NCBI GenBank assembly: GCA_964600665.1
Contig: CAZRKC010000001.1
Location: 62,001 to 126,000, forward strand
Source of the DNA: CAZRKC01 sp964600665
GTDB taxonomy: Bacteria; Bacillota; SLNR01
Length of the DNA: 64,000 nt
Direction: 5' to 3'
Positions 34,554-42,035 of this stretch are shown here, piece by piece. A program made the translations under genes and the position numbers. The notes under the pieces were generated by a model that searched no databases, was not told where the DNA came from, and worked only from the letters and a program-made list of their open reading frames with translations. Each line of letters begins with the position of its first letter. The stretch's first letter is position 1.

Positions 34554-35196
34554 CCAACATCACTCCGTTTCTAAAAAGCGGCAGGTGAATCAGATCCTCT
34601 GGTTTATCGATAATATAGTCGCAGCGAGCCAGAACATCCCTCGTCCCATATCCGTATCTTGCACCGACGATTGGAATCTTGTTATCTCGCGCGGCACGAA
34701 AATCAAAAATGGTATCCCCAACCATGCACCAACAACTACTGGGTTTATGTGCAATAATCTGTTCGACCAATTTACTTTTATTCGAACTGCCATAAGCCAT
34801 CCCATCGAAAACATCTCTGATAGCGCTGGAATCAATGATTGTATTAACATGCTCATCAGTCCCACTACTGGCAAGCCATAATCCGATTTGGTTATCGCTC
34901 AATACTTTCATGACCGAGACGATACCAGAAAAGAGTATTCCCCTTCCAAGCTGCCGAATCCGTCTTCTTTCTTCCGCCTCCACCCAGAACGCAAAACTTT
35001 CAAGCTCATCAATATTTATCTGTGGGTATATGTTCGTGTAGTAAGATATGCCTGGATGACCGATGGCTTGCTTGACTGTATCATCTTCTACCACAGGGTA
35101 CCCGAACAATCTCGCTCCTTCGATAAATGCAGGGACTGCAATCAACTGGGTGTCAGAAATGGTACCATCCAAATCAAAAATAACCTGGTCAATCAT
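34525..35196 (-). CDS. HAD-superfamily phosphatase
   Basis: Protein of 223 residues like phosphoglycolate phosphatase/beta-phosphoglucomutase. Motif I VIFDLDGTISDT with the nucleophile Asp, motif II LASSGT, motif III lysine K near SNKSKLVE, and motif IV MVGDTIFDFRAA are all present. It likely dephosphorylates an intermediate made in this operon. I chose ATG 35196, which overlaps the BtpA-like gene stop by 8 bases; a longer frame to 35232 would lie fully within that gene. Confidence 0.82.
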   Translation of the reverse strand: MIDQVIFDLDGTISDTQLIAVPAFIEGARLFGYPVVEDDTVKQAIGHPGISYYTNIYPQINIDELESFAFWVEAEERRRIRQLGRGILFSGIVSVMKVLSDNQIGLWLASSGTDEHVNTIIDSSAIRDVFDGMAYGSSNKSKLVEQIIAHKPSSCWCMVGDTIFDFRAARDNKIPIVGARYGYGTRDVLARCDYIIDKPEDLIHLPLFRNGVMLDASGVISQY

Positions 35197-36007
35197 TTGA
35201 CAAGCGGCTCCGAATTTCTGCTGCCCGTACAACTAGTTTTCGCACCCTTTCTGGATCGACTGGATTCCATGTGTTTCCATCACGCTTGAATTCTGTTCCG
35301 ATGATCATCCCGTCTGCTATACCCATGACTTCATCCAAATTACCCATTCTGACCCCAGTATTCGCAATGATAGGTGTATGATTGACAGACAGTTTTGCTT
35401 CTTTCAAATCACGAATGCTGACACTCGTACCTGCCGCCAGTCCTGATACAAGTATGGCATCAGAATGGAAAAACTCTGCAATCTTAGCCCGGTCTTGAAT
35501 ACTGCGATCACCAGGTGATTTGGCAAATTCAGGACAAATATTATTAAATATGGCAATATGATTCGCTCCGATTTGCTCTCGGTAATCAAATAATTTCCCA
35601 GGGGCAGGCTGCATCCAGCCCATATCGGATTCATATACCCCAGTAAATACCTCTCTTACAAAACGAGCTTGGACACTCATTGCAACAGCCAGGGTTGCTT
35701 CAGCATCGAAAAGTAGATTAACACCAAAAGGTACTTTAATTAGATGCCTGATTTCACCAATTACTGCTGCCATGGTTGTTGCCTGCTCCAAGCCAACCTT
35801 CAATAGATATGGCAGATCCCCCTCATTGCAAAAAATGACACCATCGATTCCGTTATTTTGAAGTGATTTCAGATCTTGACTTACACTTTCGATAATCTTT
35901 CGGATTCCTCCATTGCCATCATAACCGCACCGTCCGGGCAATGCGGGAAGGTGAACCATGCCGATTATCGGTTTTGCCTGACCGAATATTTCATCCAATA
36001 TACTCAT
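35189..36007 (-). CDS. BtpA/SgcQ-family TIM-barrel protein
   Basis: Protein of 272 residues. The N-terminus KPIIGMVHLPALPG and the GVIFCNEGDLPY and GTEFKRDGNTWNPVD segments are typical of the BtpA/SgcQ family. BtpA is needed for photosystem I stability in cyanobacteria, but in Firmicutes these genes occur in sugar operons where the reaction is not established. GGAGG lies 7 bases before ATG 36007. It heads the operon, downstream of a LacI-type palindrome at 36049-36060. Confidence 0.82.
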   Translation of the reverse strand: MSILDEIFGQAKPIIGMVHLPALPGRCGYDGNGGIRKIIESVSQDLKSLQNNGIDGVIFCNEGDLPYLLKVGLEQATTMAAVIGEIRHLIKVPFGVNLLFDAEATLAVAMSVQARFVREVFTGVYESDMGWMQPAPGKLFDYREQIGANHIAIFNNICPEFAKSPGDRSIQDRAKIAEFFHSDAILVSGLAAGTSVSIRDLKEAKLSVNHTPIIANTGVRMGNLDEVMGIADGMIIGTEFKRDGNTWNPVDPERVRKLVVRAAEIRSRLSND

Positions 36008-36048
36008 TTCTTAGCCTCCATTCATTAAAGGGATAAATCTTGATTATC

Positions 36049-36060
36049 GCGAACGTTTGC
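36049..36060 (-). promoter_or_regulatory. LacI-family-like operator of the BtpA operon
   Basis: GCGAACGTTTGC on the plus strand, an imperfect palindrome (10 of 12 positions symmetric) with central CG, the shape of LacI/GalR operators. A GATAAT -10 (minus strand, 36047-36042) lies next to it, so a repressor there would block initiation. A second set of alternate hairpins lies upstream at 36101-36140. Confidence 0.45.
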
Positions 36061-36227
36061 TCATACATTCAGTTCCATATTTCTTATTCGACTGCTTGTC
36101 AGAAAAACCTACAGAGAATTCCACAAATTGTGGTTTTTCTAATGTTGAATGTTCATCCGTTGCTTAACAGGGAATTAGGGAAATTATATTCATCGAGAGA
36201 ATGAAACCTGATTCACTATTCCACCTA

Positions 36228-36255
36228 CCCCAAAATTGAACTTCTCAAAGTCGAA
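36228..36255 (+). promoter_or_regulatory. Possible sigma-I promoter of sigI
   Basis: CCCC at 36228-36231 followed by AAAA, then CGAA at 36252-36255, spaced 20 bases. Sigma-I promoters in Bacillus and Clostridium have a C-rich -35 with A tract and a CGAA/CGTA -10, and sigI commonly autoregulates. The spacing match is not certain. Confidence 0.35.
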
Positions 36256-36286
36256 TATTATTTTAAAGTACGTTCGGGGGATAACG

Positions 36287-37003
36287 ATGGTTGATATCAA
36301 TGACCGAGTGCAGGAGGCAAAAATCGACCAAAATGAAATAGAGAACCTGGTAACGGATTATCGAGGGTTCATTCTGAAAACAATCTATGGGATAACTCAT
36401 CGACATGCGGATATTCATCAAAACGAGTATTCTGTTGCCTTGGAAGCGTTCATCGAATCTGTTCATGCATACGACCGTGAGCGTGGGCATTTTCTGTCAT
36501 TTTCACGTCTGGTTATGCGACGGCGTATCATTGACTATTTGCTTTCTCAACGGACTCAGATGCTTGAAACTGCCGTTGACCCTGAGCACCTTTTTCGATT
36601 GAGAGCAATTCGTGATCAATCAGATGCGCAGGACTTTAACCAAGATGAGAACCTTGAACTGAAGTGGGAGATTGAGGCTTTAGCAGAGATACTATCATCA
36701 TACAGCATTCACTTTAGTGAGCTTGTCCGGGTTTCGCCTCATAGTGAAAAAACACGGAAATCATGTGCTGCCGCATCGTCAGTATTAGCAAATCATCCTG
36801 ATTTAGTGGAAGAGATGAGACACTCGAAAGCACTCCCGCTTAAAACCCTTGTCGAAAAAACTGGGATACCCCGAAAAACCTTAGAAAGACATCGAAAGTA
36901 TATTATAGCAGTTGCAGAAATAGTTTATGGTGACTTTCCATTTTTGCGTGAGTATGTTAGATCGATCGTGGAGGTTATGCCTTATGAAAGCCGTCATCCT
37001 TGA
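36287..37003 (+). CDS. sigI: RNA polymerase sigma factor SigI
   Basis: Sigma-70-type factor of 238 residues. Region 2 is visible in NEYSVALEAFIESVHAYDRERGHFLSF..RLVMRRRIIDYL and a C-terminal SigI-specific helix-turn-helix in LKTLVEKTGIPRKTLERHRKY. In Bacillus sigma-I responds to heat and wall stress; in cellulolytic Clostridia related pairs respond to polysaccharides. ATG 36287 is 5 bases after GGGGGA. It overlaps the rsgI gene by 20 bases, as in other genomes. Confidence 0.92.
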   Translation: MVDINDRVQEAKIDQNEIENLVTDYRGFILKTIYGITHRHADIHQNEYSVALEAFIESVHAYDRERGHFLSFSRLVMRRRIIDYLLSQRTQMLETAVDPEHLFRLRAIRDQSDAQDFNQDENLELKWEIEALAEILSSYSIHFSELVRVSPHSEKTRKSCAAASSVLANHPDLVEEMRHSKALPLKTLVEKTGIPRKTLERHRKYIIAVAEIVYGDFPFLREYVRSIVEVMPYESRHP

Positions 37004-37847
37004 ACATAAAAACGGGTATGTATATGCACTTCAGAAAGATGGGCGTGTTATTAAGTCCCGCCAATTATCTGGAACCGTTGGCAGTGAAGTAGACATCAAA
37101 ACACCTATCATGGCCCAATTACGATGGATGACTGCCGCAGCAGCCTGTTTCATCCTTCTGTTTTGTACAACTGCTTATGCAATGATGACACCCGTAACCT
37201 ATATTAGCTTCGATATCAATCCTTCATTTGAGTTTGCTGTGAATCGTTTTGAGCATGTGATTTCGATTCAAACATATAATGAAGACTCAGCTCGAATATT
37301 CCATGGGAATACAATACGGTTCAAATCCATCCCCGATGCAGTCAAACAATCCATGATATTATTGGATCAGTCGGGATTTCTTTCCCATAATGAACAAAAT
37401 CAAATTATGATTTCTGTTGCTGATCAGCATGAGCCCCATGCGAAGGTTATAGCTCAACGAGTGATTGATACAATAGAGCAACTATCGCATGAGTATCATT
37501 ACCGCATTCGTGCTCATCAGTCTATCGATACCTTAGAGCGCGTTCACGAGGCTCATGAGCTGGGCACTACTCCGGGAAAACTACGGTTGATCCAAATGTT
37601 GACAGAGACGTCCGGCAATTCAGACTCCACAGACCAAAATACATGGATTTCTGAGCCAGTCAAGAAGATACTCGAAGAAGTGGAGCGTCACAGAGTCAAT
37701 CAACAAGAGAAAAGCCCTGACGGAACGAACAATGCTCCCTCTGATCCACCTGAAGGACGGGAAGATACTGGTCAGAGTAATGTTTCTCCACCTATTCCCA
37801 ACGATCTTGGTGGAATCCCCAATCAAAAGCAAAGTGGACAAAATTAG
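36984..37847 (+). CDS. rsgI: Anti-sigma-I factor RsgI
   Basis: Membrane anti-sigma factor of 287 residues. The N-terminal cytosolic RsgI domain (MKAVILEHKNGYVYALQKDG, to about 45) should bind SigI. One membrane segment at 48-68 follows, then the conserved extracellular domain (ISFDINPSFEFAVNRFEHVIS) and a Pro/Ser/Asn-rich tail. No carbohydrate-binding or hydrolase module is present, so it resembles the Bacillus RsgI type rather than cellulosome-type sensors. GGAGG lies 9 bases before ATG 36984, inside sigI. Confidence 0.9.
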   Translation: MKAVILEHKNGYVYALQKDGRVIKSRQLSGTVGSEVDIKTPIMAQLRWMTAAAACFILLFCTTAYAMMTPVTYISFDINPSFEFAVNRFEHVISIQTYNEDSARIFHGNTIRFKSIPDAVKQSMILLDQSGFLSHNEQNQIMISVADQHEPHAKVIAQRVIDTIEQLSHEYHYRIRAHQSIDTLERVHEAHELGTTPGKLRLIQMLTETSGNSDSTDQNTWISEPVKKILEEVERHRVNQQEKSPDGTNNAPSDPPEGREDTGQSNVSPPIPNDLGGIPNQKQSGQN

Positions 37848-37860
37848 AAGTTGTCATGAC

Positions 37861-37892
37861 AAAGAAGGTGCTGCAATTGCAGCACCTTCTTT
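37861..37892. terminator. Bidirectional terminator after rsgI
   Basis: AAAGAAGGTGCTGC-AATT-GCAGCACCTTCTTT, a perfect 14-bp stem. The T-rich right arm continues as ATTC. Confidence 0.85.
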
Positions 37893-38287
37893 ATTCGAGA
37901 AATCGAGATTTTCATTTTGGATCATCGTTGAATGCATAGTCATGGTTTCTTATCCTTGATTGATTTATGGAAAGGTAATGCACCTACTTGATCGCATAAA
38001 GCCTGCGCAATCAGATTTATGAACCATCAGTCGTTGACAGACATCCGTATTCGACGAAATGACCGATGCCTTCCAACAATAGTATTTTGGAGTAGCTCCA
38101 ATCTTGCAAACTTATATGCGTAATTGCCATCATAAAGTATGATAACCATTTGGTTTTTCGTAACTTACCCTAAAAAATCCAATGACATGTTCATAGTCGA
38201 TCCATGACATCTAATTCCAACACCTTTTGGGTATGAGGGATTCCTCAGACGTTCGGTTTTTGTGTATGGACACGATAACACATTACT
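37893..38287. other. Intergenic region with no supported gene
   Basis: About 395 bases between the rsgI terminator and the VanY-like gene's stop. Only short inverted repeats (TGAGGGATTCCTCA near 38233) and no ORF or clear promoter are visible. It may hold the end of the minus-strand transcript, but there is no hairpin with a T run at the expected place. Confidence 0.5.
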
Positions 38288-39202
38288 TTAAGGTTGAGGA
38301 TAATTGTGCACCTGATAGAAATACTCCTCTAGTGTCAATCCATGTTCATAAATATATTTTGCGGCTGTGATACCAACATAGCGCAGATGCCAAGGTTCGT
38401 AACTGTACCCAGTTATTGTTTCTTTTCCCTTTGGATATCGGATGATAAATCCAAACCGATGAGCGTTCTTTTTCACCCATTTCCCTTCTGCCGTATCACC
38501 AAAAGACGTCACAAGACGGTAATCCACAGCTTTACTACTAATGTCCATTGCTAATCCCGTTTGATGCTCACTCTGACCAGGGCGGGCTGAGGTCTTGTTG
38601 GCGACCTCTTCTCCTCGCTCAGCTGCCCGTTTATCAAAGATAGCCTTCTGAGTTGCATAGGATCTGTATCCGGAAACACCATAAAGCTTATAGCCTGCAT
38701 CGGACGCCGCGGAAAACAATTTTTCCAATGCTTTTGCAGCATTATATCTCATGTACCGTCTGGGCACATCCTCTGAGAAAGTGAAGCGAACACTGGGTTT
38801 TGTCAGATCGCCAGGAACATAATTGGATGATAAGTTCCTCACTTTATTCACCAAGAGCAAAATGCTTTGTGTATTCAAAACCATTTGTCGATTTTGGTCA
38901 TCATATCCTGTCACAACCGAAAAATCCAAATTCCCGATATACCCTTCTTCCAAAACAACTCCACCGGTGGTCGTTGTCTTAATTTGCGTTGTCAGACCAG
39001 TGGTCGATTTTGAAGTTGATGATTGCGTAATGGTCGTGACTGAGCTGGATATCGGGGGTAATGTTGTTGTGCTGGCAGGCGAGGTTGTAACACTTGTTTG
39101 TGACGGATCAGGTGGCTCTGGTTGGTTGACTGGGCTGCATCCATTCCCAGAGACAATTGCCATCATCAACGAAAGCAAAAGAAATTTTTTCATAATCTTC
39201 AT
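38288..39202 (-). CDS. VanY-type D-alanyl-D-alanine carboxypeptidase lipoprotein
   Basis: Secreted peptidase of 304 residues. A signal peptide (MKIMKKFLLLSLMMAIVSG) ends in GNGC, a likely but imperfect lipobox. A Ser/Thr/Pro-rich linker runs to about residue 78. The catalytic M15B domain shows GVSGYRSYATQKAIF, SEHQTGLAMD (zinc His and Asp) and EPWHLRYVG (last His), so it should trim D-Ala from peptidoglycan stems outside the cell. ATG 39202 has AAAGGAG 9 bases upstream; GTG 39211 is weaker. Confidence 0.9.
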   Translation of the reverse strand: MKIMKKFLLLSLMMAIVSGNGCSPVNQPEPPDPSQTSVTTSPASTTTLPPISSSVTTITQSSTSKSTTGLTTQIKTTTTGGVVLEEGYIGNLDFSVVTGYDDQNRQMVLNTQSILLLVNKVRNLSSNYVPGDLTKPSVRFTFSEDVPRRYMRYNAAKALEKLFSAASDAGYKLYGVSGYRSYATQKAIFDKRAAERGEEVANKTSARPGQSEHQTGLAMDISSKAVDYRLVTSFGDTAEGKWVKKNAHRFGFIIRYPKGKETITGYSYEPWHLRYVGITAAKYIYEHGLTLEEYFYQVHNYPQP

Positions 39203-39266
39203 ATCAACCAACTCCTTTTACGACAGCAATCTTCCCTTCAAGTATTCCGATAACCAATTCAGTTAG

Positions 39267-40085
39267 TTACTTTTGGGTAGTCCATGACAATACACTACAT
39301 GGACTACCGCAGTCCGAACACAACTGCTTTCTTCCTTCAAGGTTTGGCTCACCTTTTATAGATCGAATGATTTCCAGTGCTAGATGGACATCTACATCAT
39401 CGCCGGAAATCCCCAATACTACAGACCCTTCTGAACCGCCAATCCCGCCAGCGCCCATCAAAACAGTATGTACATGACAAAGCGCCTGTAGTGCTTCAAT
39501 TTCAGTTATGATTATTTTCTTTGATACTTCGACTGGTGCTAAACGATTTTTGAATCCGTACGAAAATTGGATGTCTTCAATACCACCAAATTGGGCGGCC
39601 GCTCTTACTGAAGGTATCAACTTTTCAAGACCGACGGGCATAATCAGCATCGCTCCTGATTGCTCCAAATAGGGTGCTGCAAATCCCAGTGTGCCACCAT
39701 TCTCATGTGCAACCAGCACACCCGCTTCAAGAGCAGGATCGATAGCATTCGCTCCTTTGATGAAAACGTCCGAAACGGACATCCCCTTCACCGCTTCACG
39801 AAATGGAATATCCGAAACTTTCCCCTCTGCAATCACAAACAGCGGGGGTCTGTTATCATCAGCAGCCATACATGGATACCCATCTGTTATCAACCCATAA
39901 CAATACCGCCACTTATCAGGTATTTTCGTATTCAAGATTTCTTCGGCAACGAAAACATTTGTTGTCCCTGCCGCGAGAATAACTTTCCCGTCCTTTCTTG
40001 CTCGCATCACCTCTGGCAGATTAGCAACCGCTTTGGCAATTAGGCGTTTTGATTCAGCTGATGTTAGGCAAAATACTGCTTTCAT
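39267..40085 (-). CDS. Conserved-looking unknown protein with Cys-rich tail
   Basis: I do not recognise a characterised family. Protein of 272 residues, soluble. The middle has Gly-rich loops (LAAGTTNVFVAEEIL, AHENGGTLGFAAP, MGAGGIGGSEGSVVLGISG) that could bind a nucleotide or phosphate ligand. The C-terminus has CSDCGSPCSVLSW, three close Cys, perhaps a metal site. ATG 40085 follows GAGGGGG; a TTGTCA/TATAAT promoter lies 29 bases upstream. A 10-bp hairpin (39277-39307) overlaps its last codons. Confidence 0.7.
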   Translation of the reverse strand: MKAVFCLTSAESKRLIAKAVANLPEVMRARKDGKVILAAGTTNVFVAEEILNTKIPDKWRYCYGLITDGYPCMAADDNRPPLFVIAEGKVSDIPFREAVKGMSVSDVFIKGANAIDPALEAGVLVAHENGGTLGFAAPYLEQSGAMLIMPVGLEKLIPSVRAAAQFGGIEDIQFSYGFKNRLAPVEVSKKIIITEIEALQALCHVHTVLMGAGGIGGSEGSVVLGISGDDVDVHLALEIIRSIKGEPNLEGRKQLCSDCGSPCSVLSWTTQK

Positions 40086-40113
40086 ACTTAACCCCCTCTT
40101 ATATGCTATATCC

Positions 40114-40142
40114 ATTATACAGAACCTGCAAGGAAATGACAA
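40114..40142 (-). promoter_or_regulatory. Sigma-A promoter for the unknown gene
   Basis: Minus strand TTGTCA (40142-40137), 17-base spacer, perfect TATAAT (40119-40114). Confidence 0.8.
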
Positions 40143-40218
40143 TTAAGAGTTAGGTTCTCCCTCTTGGCAGGATTATGGGTCTTTGAGCAGAATCTCAGTT
40201 TGAGAAGGGGGGATGATC

Positions 40219-40833
40219 ATGAAACTTGAAGCGGTAGATATGTTTCCGGCACCCGGGAAACATTTGTGTGGAATGGCATTTGATGGCGAAATGTTGTGGC
40301 ATTCAGACGGTGAAACGCATCTGCTTTACCAGATAGACCCGAAAACACATCAGATTATTCGCACGATCTCGTGTCCGGATGTTTCAACTGGGTTAGCATT
40401 TGACGGAAAACATTTGTGGCAAGTAGTTGGAAAGCAAAAACATCTTATCTGTATCGATATACCCACAGGAAGTATAATCCGAAAATTGGAGTTATTACCC
40501 GATAACAATGATATTTGCGGAATCGATATCAAAGGTCAGATCTTATGGCTAGGGAGAGAACACATCGGACTTTTGGAGATGAGAGATATTACAGATGGGA
40601 CGTTAATCCAATGCTTTTCCGCCCCTGACCGAATTGCAGGTGTAACTATTGTGGAAAATCATGTCTGGTATACAGAGGCTATCCGAGCTGAACTAATTTG
40701 CGTCGATGCCCGCGACGGATCTTCGCAAGGCCGCTATGAGATTGATGGGATGCCAACTGGATTGACTTGGGATGGGAAATGGTTCTGGTATTGCGATTAC
40801 GCTTCAAAAACAATCAAAGCAGTCTCAATCTAA
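40219..40833 (+). CDS. Five-repeat beta-propeller-like protein
   Basis: Protein of 204 residues built from five imperfect repeats of about 40 residues, each with a Gly-x-x-x-Asp/x-Gly...Trp core: GMAFDGEMLWHSD, GLAFDGKHLWQVV, GIDIKGQILWLGR, GVTIVENHVWYTE and GLTWDGKWFWYCD. This is the pattern of small propellers such as glutamine cyclotransferase or SMP-like folds, but it has no signal peptide and no catalytic residues I can name. ATG 40219 is 6 bases after GGGGGG; ATG 40213 touches it. Confidence 0.7.
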   Translation: MKLEAVDMFPAPGKHLCGMAFDGEMLWHSDGETHLLYQIDPKTHQIIRTISCPDVSTGLAFDGKHLWQVVGKQKHLICIDIPTGSIIRKLELLPDNNDICGIDIKGQILWLGREHIGLLEMRDITDGTLIQCFSAPDRIAGVTIVENHVWYTEAIRAELICVDARDGSSQGRYEIDGMPTGLTWDGKWFWYCDYASKTIKAVSI

Positions 40834-40837
40834 AACC

Positions 40838-40872
40838 AAGCGGCCTTTGCATTATGATCGCTTCGGCCGCTT
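40838..40872. terminator. Inverted repeat between convergent genes
   Basis: AAGCGGCC (40838-40845) and GGCCGCTT (40865-40872), 8 bp with a 19-base loop. No T run follows, so termination is weak or Rho-dependent. Confidence 0.4.
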
Positions 40873-40877
40873 GCTAA

Positions 40878-41201
40878 TTATGACACCATGTCTTTTGGAT
40901 GAGGCGCTTTAACAATAAAAAACTCTAAGATATCTTCCTTTACATTCCGGATGTTCATCTTGGTGTTGAAAGGAACATTGATGATTTTCCCATTAGGGTA
41001 CATCTGCTCATGATCTTGGTTCAGCTGTATGCTCATGGTTCCCCTAACAATGAGTAGATAAACATTTGAATTTGAGAAATGTTCCGGCAACCGATCTTCT
41101 TTAGCAAGAATGACATGATTCAAATTCGCGTACTCATCATCAACGATCCGTTCAATGACCTTCTGGTCAATCACACTGAAATCATATACTTTCTCGATCA
41201 A
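40878..41201 (-). CDS. Small cupin-like protein
   Basis: Protein of 107 residues with a single cupin-type beta-barrel (LLIVRGTMSIQLNQDHE then GKIINVPFNTKMNI). The metal-binding His of classic cupins are mostly missing, so it may bind a small ligand rather than catalyse. I chose TTG 41201, with GGAGG 9 bases upstream, over ATG 41249, which has no site. It diverges from a Crp/Fnr regulator gene and may report a ligand to it. Confidence 0.68.
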   Translation of the reverse strand: MIEKVYDFSVIDQKVIERIVDDEYANLNHVILAKEDRLPEHFSNSNVYLLIVRGTMSIQLNQDHEQMYPNGKIINVPFNTKMNIRNVKEDILEFFIVKAPHPKDMVS

Positions 41202-41336
41202 GTTAATACACCTCCGACAATCCATATTTAAAAACCAATATATCTTCATCTGAAAATAACCTTGTATTGATAGTTCTATTGTATTACACTTAAGCTGTCA
41301 GTTCGGTAATATATGTTACGGTTTAGGAGGATTGCG

Positions 41337-42035
41337 ATGTACGATCGATACTTTAAATCGCTTGTGAAGATCCCATTGTTTCAGAATATCCCACCTGATC
41401 AATTGCAAACGATGCTTCTCTGTTTAAATCCTATCATTCGCCATTATGGCAAAGGTGAAATCATCGTCTTGACCGGGGATGTATACAATGGTGTCGGTAT
41501 CGTTTTGTCTGGTTCTGTGATGATTACAAAAGAGAATGCTGCAGGTACTCGTCAAATCATGGGATTTTCTCATATGGGAGACATGTTTGGAGAGATTGCT
41601 GCATTTTTGAGTGACAATTTATGGCCTGCAACAGTCTATGCTCACGAACATAGCGCCGTTATGTTTCTTCCACCGGCTCTAATCGTTGGTGAGTGTTCCA
41701 AGATGTGCCCAAGCCATCGGACGATGATCGTCAACCTTCTACATTTGGTATCCGAACGAGCCATGCGGTTAAATCGAAAAATTCAATACATGTCCATTAA
41801 AACCATCAAAGGGAAAATCAGCCATTATCTTATCGAGTTGTACAGAAAAACCGGTAGCTTAACCCTTATGCTACCGGTCAAAAGAAATGAGCTTGCTGAT
41901 TTCTTCAATGTGAGCCGGCCTTCTTTATCCAGAGAGATGGGTCTCATGAAAGAGGAGGGCCTTATCGATTTCCATATGTCTTCAGTCAGAATCTTAAATC
42001 TCAGCGGGCTCCGGAAACTGACCGAGGATATCTAA
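41337..42035 (+). CDS. Crp/Fnr-family transcription regulator
   Basis: Regulator of 232 residues: an N-terminal cyclic-nucleotide-binding-like domain (IIRHYGKGEIIVLTGDVYNGVGIVLSG, GDMFGEIAAFL) and a C-terminal HTH_Crp (VKRNELADFFNVSRPSLSREMG). No N-terminal Cys cluster, so it is not an Fe-S Fnr. ATG 41337 is 6 bases after AGGAGG. It diverges from the cupin gene across 135 bases and is convergent with the MATE gene, overlapping its stop by 4. Confidence 0.88.
   Translation: MYDRYFKSLVKIPLFQNIPPDQLQTMLLCLNPIIRHYGKGEIIVLTGDVYNGVGIVLSGSVMITKENAAGTRQIMGFSHMGDMFGEIAAFLSDNLWPATVYAHEHSAVMFLPPALIVGECSKMCPSHRTMIVNLLHLVSERAMRLNRKIQYMSIKTIKGKISHYLIELYRKTGSLTLMLPVKRNELADFFNVSRPSLSREMGLMKEEGLIDFHMSSVRILNLSGLRKLTEDI

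Noticed and set aside
36049..36060. CcpA cre site before the BtpA operon
   Set aside because: Lacks the TGNAANCG half-site order; fits a general LacI-type palindrome better.
38823..39266. 147-codon plus-strand frame with Val-rich repeats
   Set aside because: Antisense of the Thr/Ser-rich linker of the VanY-like gene; composition artefact.
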